Virus record (IMG/VR): IMGVR_UViG_3300003323_000251
Location: 1 to 62,294 of that record
Strand: one strand, 5' to 3'
DNA length: 62,294 bases
Origin: a virus
Part shown: positions 22,517 through 29,023 of the stretch, in pieces
Layout: each line of letters opens with the position of its first letter
Position numbering within the stretch: position 1 is the first letter of the stretch
Position numbers and translations under genes: made by a program
Notes under the pieces: generated by a model
The model's input: the letters and a program-made list of their open reading frames with translations, nothing else
Database searches by the model: none
Told to the model about the DNA's origin: nothing

Positions 22517-23040
22517 TCGACCCTGGTTCCAAGCGGTTGGACGCAGCGATGCCCGGCACCCCGCAGCTGGATGCTCTAGTCAAGAAGCACGGCGCGCTGG
22601 GCAGCCGATTGATCCAACTGCGCATACCGCAGCAGGAGGAGATCGCCAACGCTGCCTTCGAGGAAGGATTCATTCCTGCGATGAATGCGCTGGAGGTCAG
22701 CGCCGACCATCTAGGCCAGGCCATGAACCTGGCTGGCTACGGTCAGTGCGGTGGATGCGAGGAGTGGTTCCCACAGCTGGAGCTGGAGAAGTCCGAAGGC
22801 GCGGAGTTCATGGAGGTAGGCGAGAATCCAGAGCGCTGCGCTGAGTGCAAGATGGCCGAAGACACCGAGTGGGCTGCCCCAGCGCCACCTGAGCCGACCA
22901 CGCCCGAGGAGATCGCGGCGGCCGAGGAGAAGCGCGCCAAAGCCCGCCAGGCCGTGATCGATCAGGAAGCCCGCAAGGCGCATCGCGACGAAATCCTGGC
23001 AGCAATTCCCGAGCCCGAGCAGGGAACCAAAACGGAATAG
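22513..23040 (+). CDS. zinc-binding protein with charged tail
   Basis: A 175-residue protein. A helical N-terminus, then CGGCEEWF and CAECKMAE, 30 residues apart, a likely zinc finger, then a Pro/Glu-rich and Lys/Glu-helical tail. Unknown function. It ends the operon before operator 5. Confidence 0.7.
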   Translation: MIDPGSKRLDAAMPGTPQLDALVKKHGALGSRLIQLRIPQQEEIANAAFEEGFIPAMNALEVSADHLGQAMNLAGYGQCGGCEEWFPQLELEKSEGAEFMEVGENPERCAECKMAEDTEWAAPAPPEPTTPEEIAAAEEKRAKARQAVIDQEARKAHRDEILAAIPEPEQGTKTE

Positions 23041-23052
23041 GGGAATTGCTCA

Positions 23053-23069
23053 AGCATAACGGCTATGCG
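23053..23069. promoter_or_regulatory. palindromic operator site 5
   Basis: AGCATA-acggc-TATGCG. The inner GCATA/TATGC arms are perfect; the outermost pair is mismatched. It lies 14 bases upstream of the gene at 23084. A further TTATGCG half-site covers that gene's start codon. Confidence 0.7.
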
Positions 23070-23083
23070 AGGATGCAGCCCTT

Positions 23084-23272
23084 ATGCGTGTTTTTGTATT
23101 GGCGAGTTCATACAGGGCTTACCTGGACTGGTGCTCAGCGCGTCACGTCAACCCGCGCGCGGCCGAATGTGTAACCAACCCGGCCACGCTTCGCGGCAAG
23201 ATGCGACCTGGGGATCAGCTGTTCGATGCCCGCACCGAGCGGCTGGATATCAGGTCCCAGGTGGCCGCGTAA
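23084..23272 (+). CDS. small hypothetical protein after operator 5
   Basis: A 62-residue protein that starts MRVFVLASSYRAYLDW, with ATLRGKMRPGDQLF near the middle. The pattern of an N-terminal strand, YLDW helix and an LRG turn is seen in small phage proteins of unknown role. No clear ribosome site. The next 107 bases hold a structured RNA element. Confidence 0.6.
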   Translation: MRVFVLASSYRAYLDWCSARHVNPRAAECVTNPATLRGKMRPGDQLFDARTERLDIRSQVAA

Positions 23273-23280
23273 CGTTTCCA

Positions 23281-23350
23281 GGGCGCCTCGACCGCAAAAT
23301 GGTATGGCTTCGGCATCGGTTAGTCCCCACGACCGATGGTCGAGGCGCCC
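23281..23350 (+). ncRNA. structured RNA element with 13-bp outer stem
   Basis: GGGCGCCTCGACC (23281-23293) pairs perfectly with its complement at 23338-23350, enclosing 44 bases. Inside, ATCGGT (23315-23320) pairs with ACCGAT (23332-23337) directly next to the outer stem, around a CCCC-containing loop; a small GC-TTCG-GC hairpin is also possible. GTTTT follows, so it could terminate transcription. A branched fold with a 20-base single-stranded joint is more than a terminator needs. Class unknown. Confidence 0.55.
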
Positions 23351-23379
23351 GTTTTCACACGCAACCATGGGAGTTATTG

Positions 23380-23847
23380 ATGAGCAAGACATCCGAGCTG
23401 GAAGAACAGCGGCGCGCCGAAGTGCGCGAAGAAGAGGTGCGTAAGCGTCGCGAGCACCGCGCTGAAGCCGTGAAGAAGCTGGACAAGGCCACGCGTGACC
23501 AGCTGCCGCGGTGGAAGTGTCACAAGGTAGTGAGCGCCGCCAAGATCGCGAGCATCACTCTGTCGTACGATCCGCAGCGGGACCGAGCCGTCCAACTGCT
23601 ATACCCCGACGACGCGGCCCTGGCCCCTATCCCCGTTGACCAGGCGTTCATGGCGAAGCACAACCCCGTGGCGCCTGGTTACTTCGTGGTGTACGAAGAC
23701 GGCTACGAGTCCTGGTCACCGGTCGAGACGTTCGAGGCGGGCTATACCAAGCATGACGAGCAGCCGCCGCGCCCGAACTTCGACGCACTGAACGAAGGTT
23801 TGATCTATCGCGAGCCGATCGACAACGGCGATCGCCACAATGGATAG
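23380..23847 (+). CDS. hypothetical protein with coiled N-terminus
   Basis: A 155-residue protein that starts at ATG 23380 after GGGAG. Residues 1-45 are a charged coiled coil (EEQRRAEVREEEVRKRREH). The rest looks globular: WKCHKVVSAAKIASITL, GYFVVYEDGYESWSPVETF, which resembles small phage domains built around an EDGYxSW motif. Function unknown. Confidence 0.72.
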   Translation: MSKTSELEEQRRAEVREEEVRKRREHRAEAVKKLDKATRDQLPRWKCHKVVSAAKIASITLSYDPQRDRAVQLLYPDDAALAPIPVDQAFMAKHNPVAPGYFVVYEDGYESWSPVETFEAGYTKHDEQPPRPNFDALNEGLIYREPIDNGDRHNG

Positions 23848-24127
23848 CGTCGAAGATCTCCAGCACATGTCATTACGGGGAGTCGAACAACTCCCCATGA
23901 TCCCTGTCGAAGGGCATGAGGACATGTACATCGAGGGAGCCGTCTTCTGCGTGGCCACCTTCAGGGCACCGCTAGACAACCGCCTTTTTGATGCGGAGTA
24001 CCGAGCTGGGATTCTGCTGACAGATTTCGGCTTCTACCGAGTCGGTGAAGTTGTTCAAGGGCTGGTACCCAAGGGGAATCTCGGGCGAGCCGTCGCTGGG
24101 CTCGCTCCGAGATACACCACTCACTGA
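23840..24127 (+). CDS. hypothetical protein
   Basis: A 95-residue protein that overlaps the previous gene by 8 bases. Beta-rich pattern (MYIEGAVFCVATFRAPLDN, AGILLTDFGFYRVGEVVQG). No family recognised. Confidence 0.65.
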   Translation: MDSVEDLQHMSLRGVEQLPMIPVEGHEDMYIEGAVFCVATFRAPLDNRLFDAEYRAGILLTDFGFYRVGEVVQGLVPKGNLGRAVAGLAPRYTTH

Positions 24128-24130
24128 TTC

Positions 24131-24183
24131 GGAGCTTTAGCTCCAGCCAGGCGTTGCTCCTCGGTCCATCCAACCGAGGAGCA
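24131..24183 (+). promoter_or_regulatory. tandem hairpins hiding a ribosome binding site
   Basis: Hairpin 1 is GGAGCT-tt-AGCTCC (24131-24144). Hairpin 2 is an 11-bp stem, TGCTCCTCGGT (24155-24165) with ACCGAGGAGCA (24173-24183). The GAGGAG ribosome site of the gene at 24188 lies wholly inside the 3' arm of hairpin 2. The GGAGC of hairpin 1 can instead pair with GCTCC of hairpin 2, which would free the site. Confidence 0.6.
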
Positions 24184-24187
24184 TTCG

Positions 24188-24616
24188 ATGAGCAAGAAAT
24201 CCGACCAGGACCAACAAGCGGCCCGCGACAAGGAAGCCCGCGACCAGGGCAACAAGCAGGCCCGCGAGGACAGCGCAGGCCGTGGTGACCAGACTATCGT
24301 CGGCGAGAAAGGCGGCCAGGCGGCTGTTGAGAAAGCCCACGAGCGCCAGCAGTACGACTCCCAGAACCGTCCGACCGAGGACAAGGGACGTATCGATCGC
24401 GAGGTGCGGGGGCTTCAGCGCGACCAGGCGCAGCGCGGCCGTGATCCCAACAGCCCAGACCGCGACGTGACGATCGCCGATGCGACGGGTGAGCGGCAGC
24501 CGACCACGGTGCATCCCGATGGCACCACGACCACGCAGCCGCCCAACACGACGCAGCCCAACTACCCGCGATCTTTGGCCGAGGGTGGTGTACACCCGAG
24601 AGGCGAAACACCGTAA
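24188..24616 (+). CDS. highly charged disordered protein
   Basis: A 142-residue protein made almost only of Asp, Glu, Lys, Arg, Gln and Gly, then a Thr/Pro-rich end. An EKGGQAAVEKAHERQQYDSQ segment is the only possible helix. It resembles intrinsically disordered stress-type or phage inhibitor proteins in composition, but no family is clear. Its ribosome site (GAGGAG, 24176-24181) is sequestered in a hairpin, so translation is probably regulated. Confidence 0.68.
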   Translation: MSKKSDQDQQAARDKEARDQGNKQAREDSAGRGDQTIVGEKGGQAAVEKAHERQQYDSQNRPTEDKGRIDREVRGLQRDQAQRGRDPNSPDRDVTIADATGERQPTTVHPDGTTTTQPPNTTQPNYPRSLAEGGVHPRGETP

Positions 24617-24718
24617 TATTCACCCACTAATTCACCACGAAGCGTATGGGCCGATCCCTGGGTATTCCCGGCAGTCTGCGTGCGGGCAGGCAAGGCCACC
24701 AGCTTGTGACAGCGAAAC

Positions 24719-24742
24719 GCGGGGCCCCGCACCTTGCCCCGC
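24719..24742. other. GC hairpin upstream of tRNA genes
   Basis: GCGGGGC (24719-24725) pairs with GCCCCGC (24736-24742). The stretch 24617-24754 holds no gene that I can support; this hairpin could end the upstream transcript or act in processing of the tRNA precursor. Confidence 0.4.
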
Positions 24743-24754
24743 GGATCGGACAGA

Positions 24755-24831
24755 GCTGGATTAACTCAGTGGCTTAGAGTGCCCGCCTGTCCCGCGGGAA
24801 GTCGTGGGTTCGAGTCCCACATCCAGCGCCA
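24755..24831 (+). tRNA. tRNA-Asp (anticodon GTC)
   Basis: All arms fold: acceptor GCTGGAT/ATCCAGC, D-stem ACTC/GAGT, anticodon stem CCCGC/GCGGG with loop CTGTCCC (anticodon GTC), T-stem GTGGG/CCCAC with loop TTCGAGT. G73 and an encoded CCA end fit Asp identity. C at position 37 is unusual, since a purine is normal. GAC is a common codon in this genome, so it may support late translation. Confidence 0.9.
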
Positions 24832-24835
24832 TCTT

Positions 24836-24949
24836 TCTGGGGTCGTCTAAGACTAGGACGTGACCTCCCAAGCGGCCCCGTAGTGCGCACATCGGGGAGA
24901 TCACCGCCGGAGGGCAAAATGTGGCGTTCGATTCCCACCCCCGGAGCCA
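24836..24949 (+). tRNA. aberrant tRNA-like element (Gly CCC-like) with enlarged anticodon arm
   Basis: Acceptor TCTGGGG/CCCCGGA, D-stem GTCT/GGAC, a T-loop TTCGATT and GCCA end are all tRNA-like. The anticodon-like loop CTCCCAA (24865-24871) would read CCC (Gly), but its stem partner is not adjacent: GTGA (24860-24863) pairs with TCAC at 24901-24904, after an extra piece that folds itself (CCCCG 24876-24880 with CGGGG 24893-24897). The T-stem needs one bulged C. Total 114 bases. It is either a degenerate tRNA, or a novel tRNA-like RNA. Confidence 0.5.
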
Positions 24950-25001
24950 TCATTGAATGTCAATCCTTCCGTTGAATCGCATTCTGGCTATGCTGCTGTG
25001 A

Positions 25002-26528
25002 ATGCTCCCACAAGCCATTGAAGACAAGCTTCTAGACTTCGTCGCCGACACGTTCTGGTCCGCCGAGACATGGGTGGACACGATGTACCCATGGGGCGAG
25101 AAGGGCACCTTCCTGGAGAAGTACGAAGGGCCCGACGTCTGGCAGCGCAAGGCGCTGCAGGTGATCGACCAGCAGCTGGTGAAGATCGCGCTGGCACAGC
25201 AGGCCAGGGATTCGGGGATGGCGACTGCTGCCCAGCTAGACCTGGACAACACCATCCGCATGGCCGTCAGCTCCGGCCACGGCGTCGGCAAGACGGCGCT
25301 GATCAGTTGGATCGTTCAGTGGTTCATGGCCACCCGGCCCAACCCGCAGGTGGTGGCGACCGCCGGCACGAAGAACCAGCTGACCACCAAGACCTGGCGC
25401 GAGGTGAAGAAGTGGCTGGACGTGTGCCTGGTCGGCCACTGGTTCGACTGGTCGCAGACGGGCTTGCAGCTGAAGGAGCAGCCAACCTGGAAAGCGAACG
25501 CGATCCCCTGGTCCGACAACAACCCGCAAGCGTTCGCCGGCACGCACGAGCATTACGTGCTGTACCTATTCGACGAGGCGAGCACGATTTCCAATGCGAT
25601 CTGGGAGACGTCCGAGGGCGCATTCACCACGCCAGGGCCGCACATCTGGCTGGCCTTCGGTAACCCTGAAAACGCCACCGGGCGCTTCCGCGAGTGCTGG
25701 GGCTTTCGCCGCAAGTGGTGGATCACCTTCGAGGTGGACGCTCGCGATTCCAGGCTGAGCAACAAGGCGCTGATCAAGACCTGGCTGGAGCAGTACGGCG
25801 AGAACTCGGACTTCTTCCGTGTCCGTGTGCGCGGCCTGCCGCCGCTGACCGGACCTCAGCAGATGATCGGCACACCGCTGGTCGAGAAGGCCGAGAACCG
25901 GCTGCGCAACAAAGAGATCGAGCCCAACAAGATCAGCCCGATGGAGCCGCGGATCATGGGCGTGGATCCGGCGGGATCAGACAGCACCGAGAGCGCTGAG
26001 ACGGTGATCCTGATGCGCCAGGGTCCGCTGTGCTTCCCGGACATCGTGGCGCTGCGCGAGCCCGATGGCATGAAGGTGGCGTCCGAGATCGTCCACTACA
26101 TCAACCTGTGGAAGCCGGACATCGTGTTCATCGACGCCCACGGGCTGGGCAAACCAATCTACGACCGCCTGGTGCAGCTGAACCTCGGGCACATGGTGAT
26201 CGCTGCCTATGCCGGTCAGAAGGACTCGCTAACCGGCGAGGACAGCAAGGTCTATTACAACAACCGCATTCTGTGGTGGGCCCGCCTGAAGGCATGGCTG
26301 GAGGGCGGCGCGATCCCGTACCTGGCTCGTCTGCGTGACGACCTGATGGCGCCCAAGCGCTACTACGACACCAATCTGAAGATGCTGCTGGAGTCCAAGG
26401 AGGACATGGCCTTACGCGGGATTCAGTCGCCGGATTATGCGGACGCGCTGGCGCTCACCTTTGTGCAGCCGGTACCGAGAAAAATAGGTGACGAGGGCGG
26501 GGCAGCAACCGAGCCCGACGCCGTGTAG
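25002..26528 (+). CDS. terL: terminase large subunit
   Basis: A 508-residue packaging motor. Walker A is residues 91-98 (SGHGVGKT), Walker B ends YLFDE (D191, E192). The C-terminal RNase H-type nuclease has D322 (MGVDPAG), D378 (VFIDAHG) and D478/D481 (SPDYADALALT). It pumps DNA into the prohead and cuts concatemers. No clear ribosome site precedes the ATG, and it lies 52 bases after the tRNA-like element, so tRNA cleavage may set its mRNA 5' end. The small subunit gene is at 14500. Confidence 0.95.
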   Translation: MLPQAIEDKLLDFVADTFWSAETWVDTMYPWGEKGTFLEKYEGPDVWQRKALQVIDQQLVKIALAQQARDSGMATAAQLDLDNTIRMAVSSGHGVGKTALISWIVQWFMATRPNPQVVATAGTKNQLTTKTWREVKKWLDVCLVGHWFDWSQTGLQLKEQPTWKANAIPWSDNNPQAFAGTHEHYVLYLFDEASTISNAIWETSEGAFTTPGPHIWLAFGNPENATGRFRECWGFRRKWWITFEVDARDSRLSNKALIKTWLEQYGENSDFFRVRVRGLPPLTGPQQMIGTPLVEKAENRLRNKEIEPNKISPMEPRIMGVDPAGSDSTESAETVILMRQGPLCFPDIVALREPDGMKVASEIVHYINLWKPDIVFIDAHGLGKPIYDRLVQLNLGHMVIAAYAGQKDSLTGEDSKVYYNNRILWWARLKAWLEGGAIPYLARLRDDLMAPKRYYDTNLKMLLESKEDMALRGIQSPDYADALALTFVQPVPRKIGDEGGAATEPDAV

Positions 26529-26537
26529 ACGCCCCCA

Positions 26538-26554
26538 CGCATAACCATTATGCT
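26538..26554. promoter_or_regulatory. palindromic operator site 6
   Basis: CGCATA-accat-TATGCT; inner arms GCATA/TATGC are perfect. It overlaps the first possible start codon (26550) of the regulator gene that follows, a layout typical of autoregulation. Confidence 0.72.
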
Positions 26555-27257
26555 GACCACTCAAATGACAAATGCTCACGCCCCAAACGCCAGGCTCAAG
26601 GAGCTAATGGAACAAGAACACGACCTGACCCGACCGCTGATCGCGGAAATCGTGGGCAGGTCTCGTCCCCTGGTCGACATGTGGCTACGCCCCAAAGGCT
26701 CGCCAAACTATCGACCGATGCCTGATCGAGACCTCCGGTTGCTGGAGTTCGAGCTGGGCTACCGCAAGCCGGGCTACACCCGCTTACATCGAGGAGTTGC
26801 GCTCATGTCCCTTAAGGAAGGCACCACGCTCTGGTGCATCGTCAGTCGAGGAATGGCCGTGTCTGTTTCGGATGAAGACTGCGTAGTGCAGGTCACCGAG
26901 CTGATGGAGAACAACCAGGCCGAGCTGAGTAATGGCGCGGTGATCGATATCACGACTCTACGTGGCGCGCTCACCGAGACGAAGACCGAGAACATGGGCG
27001 CAGTGAAAGAGCAGCAGCCGCCCGAGCTGCAGCCATTCCCAGAGCGCTGGGCCCCACGCATCGTGGAAACAAAAACCCTGCACCCAGTGCGCTGCTGGCG
27101 AAGCAAAGAAGACTGGGAGGCGCACGTCGCTACCCAGCGCGTCTGGAACAAGCTGGCGTCGCGCATCCAGACGCAGAGTAACGAGGAGATGGAAAGCTTC
27201 AGGATCGAAGATATCGAAGCGGCCGAGCTGGCCCTGTTCGGGAACATCCAGAAATGA
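26550..27257 (+). CDS. helix-turn-helix regulator, candidate operator-binding repressor
   Basis: A 235-residue protein. Possible starts are 26550, 26568 and 26607 (the last has AAGGAG, but only three bases away). Residues about 15-70 look like a Cro/CI-type DNA-binding domain: LTRPLIAEIVGRSRPLVDMW and DRDLRLLEFELGYRKPGY. A middle segment (GTTLWCIVSRGMAV) and a C-terminal helix (EDIEAAELALFGNIQK) follow. No peptidase motif is seen. Operator 6 overlaps its start, which makes it the best candidate for the protein that binds the CGCATA palindromes. Confidence 0.65.
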   Translation: MLTTQMTNAHAPNARLKELMEQEHDLTRPLIAEIVGRSRPLVDMWLRPKGSPNYRPMPDRDLRLLEFELGYRKPGYTRLHRGVALMSLKEGTTLWCIVSRGMAVSVSDEDCVVQVTELMENNQAELSNGAVIDITTLRGALTETKTENMGAVKEQQPPELQPFPERWAPRIVETKTLHPVRCWRSKEDWEAHVATQRVWNKLASRIQTQSNEEMESFRIEDIEAAELALFGNIQK

Positions 27258-27466
27258 GCGACCAACGCCAGGAATTAACAAGAGCTATCGAGCAGGGGCG
27301 AGACCTGCCGGGCTTTCAGGTTTTCGGCGTGACTCAAGCTATCCGAGTGGTAGACGCTATCGACGCTCTGATCAGGCTGCGCATCGAGCAGGCGCTGGAC
27401 GCTGCCATGGGGACGCCCATGCCGGAGCACGTTCGGGAGCGAGTACGAGAGGCGATGCTGAAATGA
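27254..27466 (+). CDS. hypothetical small helical protein
   Basis: A 70-residue, mostly helical protein (AIRVVDAIDALIRLRIEQAL, EHVRERVREAMLK) with ATGA overlaps at both ends. Unknown function. Confidence 0.66.
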   Translation: MSDQRQELTRAIEQGRDLPGFQVFGVTQAIRVVDAIDALIRLRIEQALDAAMGTPMPEHVRERVREAMLK

Positions 27467-27768
27467 CATGGATGCCGTGGGCCATCCTCTCAGGGCTGGC
27501 GCTGGAGGCGGTTAACGCATGGATCGAGCGCACAGCCGTGCATGTATTTGAGTACCAGCTGATCCCGCATTTCTGGGTGTGGCAGCACGGCACCATGTCA
27601 GTGGAGTTCGACAGCAGGATCCAGCGCGAAAGGTTCTTTATGTTGAAGCTGCCAAGCTGGAAATTGATCCCCAGTGATTTCGGTCGCGGCCCGATGGTGT
27701 GGGCGCAGCTGACCCTGGTCTGGACATCGACCGACGGCTGGGCACACAGCGACTATTACCCGGAGTGA
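27463..27768 (+). CDS. hypothetical protein
   Basis: A 101-residue Trp-rich protein that begins MTWMPWAILSGLALEAVN, possibly a weak membrane or amphipathic helix, then beta-like aromatic segments (PMVWAQLTLVWTSTDGWAHS). No family recognised. Confidence 0.64.
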   Translation: MTWMPWAILSGLALEAVNAWIERTAVHVFEYQLIPHFWVWQHGTMSVEFDSRIQRERFFMLKLPSWKLIPSDFGRGPMVWAQLTLVWTSTDGWAHSDYYPE

Positions 27769-27771
27769 TCG

Positions 27772-28116
27772 ATGTTGTGTCCCGACTGTAAGGGGAAGTC
27801 CGAGGCGATCGACTCGCGCCAATTAACACAGCATCGATACCGCAGATATCGATGCCTGAAGTGCGGGACGCGCTACAGCACTGCTGAATTCATTGTCGCC
27901 GTAGGCAACAGTGCCGGCGGGCACCCTGTCCAGGATTGGCTCATCAAGATGCGCACCGAAGGCGCCGCGCAACTGGTGGAGAAACTGGACGCACTGCTAA
28001 CCACCTGGAGAAAACATGGCAGCCCGAAAGATCCTAAGCTCGCGCCCGGAGCGATTGCCAAAAGCACTACGCAACACCGCACGCCAGGCGGCGGCAACTC
28101 TTCCGAAAATCGCTAA
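27772..28116 (+). CDS. NrdR-like zinc ribbon protein
   Basis: A 114-residue protein. Residues 3-36 (CPDCKGKSEAIDSRQ, then YRRYRCLKCGTRYSTAE) closely match the zinc ribbon of NrdR, including the IDSR and R-R-x-C-x-x-C pattern. The ATP-cone that follows in NrdR is absent; instead there is a 75-residue helical and basic tail. NrdR represses ribonucleotide reductase genes; a phage ribbon could bind the same DNA boxes or compete, but this is inference. Confidence 0.75.
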   Translation: MLCPDCKGKSEAIDSRQLTQHRYRRYRCLKCGTRYSTAEFIVAVGNSAGGHPVQDWLIKMRTEGAAQLVEKLDALLTTWRKHGSPKDPKLAPGAIAKSTTQHRTPGGGNSSENR

Positions 28117-28246
28117 CTGGCCAAACAGAACAGAAGCCATGCAGGCCGTCATGGCGATGGCGTGGCAATACGGGCTTCGCAGCGGTCTGCTGGTCGGGCT
28201 GCCTGCGGGGGTGATCATCACACTGATAGGGCTATGGATTGTATGA
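28016..28246 (+). CDS. small membrane protein overlapping the zinc ribbon gene
   Basis: A 76-residue protein. GGAG lies upstream of ATG 28016, inside the previous gene, which it overlaps by 101 bases. Basic N-terminus, then a C-terminal membrane helix (GLLVGLPAGVIITLIGLWIV). The disordered tail of the zinc ribbon gene is encoded in the same stretch. Unknown function. Confidence 0.65.
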   Translation: MAARKILSSRPERLPKALRNTARQAAATLPKIANWPNRTEAMQAVMAMAWQYGLRSGLLVGLPAGVIITLIGLWIV

Positions 28247-28518
28247 CGAGACTTTCGAGCTATACCCAGCTAGGACGAACGCAGAAGCTGGATGCGCAAC
28301 TGGACGAAATCGATCGAGAGCTGGCAATGCGACGTCGCAATTACCCCAAGTGGGTGGCGTCAAAATCGATGAGTGCGGAGGCAGCGGCCTATCAGATAAA
28401 GCTGATGGAGGAGGTAAAGGAGACCGTGCGCCTGGCGCGTGTTGATTCGATGATGCGCGGTATGAATGGTCGGCGGATTGATGAAGAGAAACCCACGCCA
28501 AGTGCGATTGACCGTTAG
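28243..28518 (+). CDS. hypothetical helical protein
   Basis: A 91-residue charged helical protein (KLDAQLDEIDRELAMRRRNY) with AYQIKLMEEVKETVRLAR, probably a coiled coil. The pattern resembles small phage proteins with a coiled N-terminus and a YPKWV centre. ATGA overlap with the gene before. Confidence 0.68.
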   Translation: MTRLSSYTQLGRTQKLDAQLDEIDRELAMRRRNYPKWVASKSMSAEAAAYQIKLMEEVKETVRLARVDSMMRGMNGRRIDEEKPTPSAIDR

Positions 28519-28535
28519 TGAGACGTTGCTAAGGT

Positions 28536-28555
28536 GCCCGGGCATTTTTCCGGGC
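28536..28555 (+). terminator. putative terminator hairpin
   Basis: GCCCGG (28536-28541) pairs with CCGGGC (28550-28555) around GCATTTTT. It follows the helical-protein gene by 18 bases. The U-run lies in the loop, not after the stem, so strength is doubtful. The rest of 28519-28718 holds further GC hairpins, such as GTCAC/GTGAC at 28612-28626, and no gene I can support. Confidence 0.45.
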
Positions 28556-28718
28556 CATTCGAAGTCTCCGCGGATGGCGGCAGGACTGCGCCTGCTGGGC
28601 GGCCTTCAGTCGTCACCGGCCGTGACCAGTGCGGGGGTGTCATGGTTTGCGAAACAACACCGCACCGGGGGCCGGCTCGCCATCTCCAGGGGGCCGGTCT
28701 CCACCATACGAGAACAAC

Positions 28719-28976
28719 ATGACCGCTCTTAAGATTGAAACCACAGATGAGCAGTTAGGCGTGCTTCTGCGGGCCATGCGTAAGGTGAAACGCCTCACGC
28801 AATCCGAGGTGGCCGACGCCATCGGCGTTGCTCGCACCACCATCTGCAATATGGAGACAGGCGCCAGCTCGGTGCTGATGCACCACCTGGTGGCCGCTGC
28901 GGATCACATGGGATACGACATCGTGATGACGATTCGCCCCCGACCGAAGCCAGCGGAGCCGATCGCCTTGCCTTGA
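28719..28976 (+). CDS. XRE-family helix-turn-helix regulator
   Basis: An 85-residue protein. Residues 14-70 are a standard XRE/Cro domain: LLRAMRKVKRLTQSEVADAI, GVARTTICNMETGA as turn and recognition helix, then HHLVAAADHMGYDI. It resembles HigA-type antitoxins in length, but no toxin gene is next to it. It has a 200-base structured leader and lies just before the structural genes, so it may time late expression. Confidence 0.82.
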   Translation: MTALKIETTDEQLGVLLRAMRKVKRLTQSEVADAIGVARTTICNMETGASSVLMHHLVAAADHMGYDIVMTIRPRPKPAEPIALP

Positions 28977-29023
28977 ATTGATCACGGGCTACAGTCTGCG
29001 CAGTTATCCACCTGGAGCTGGAG

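Noticed and set aside
24836-24949. Group I intron in the tRNA-like element
   Set aside because: The extra part is only about 27-40 bases, far too short for a group I intron core.
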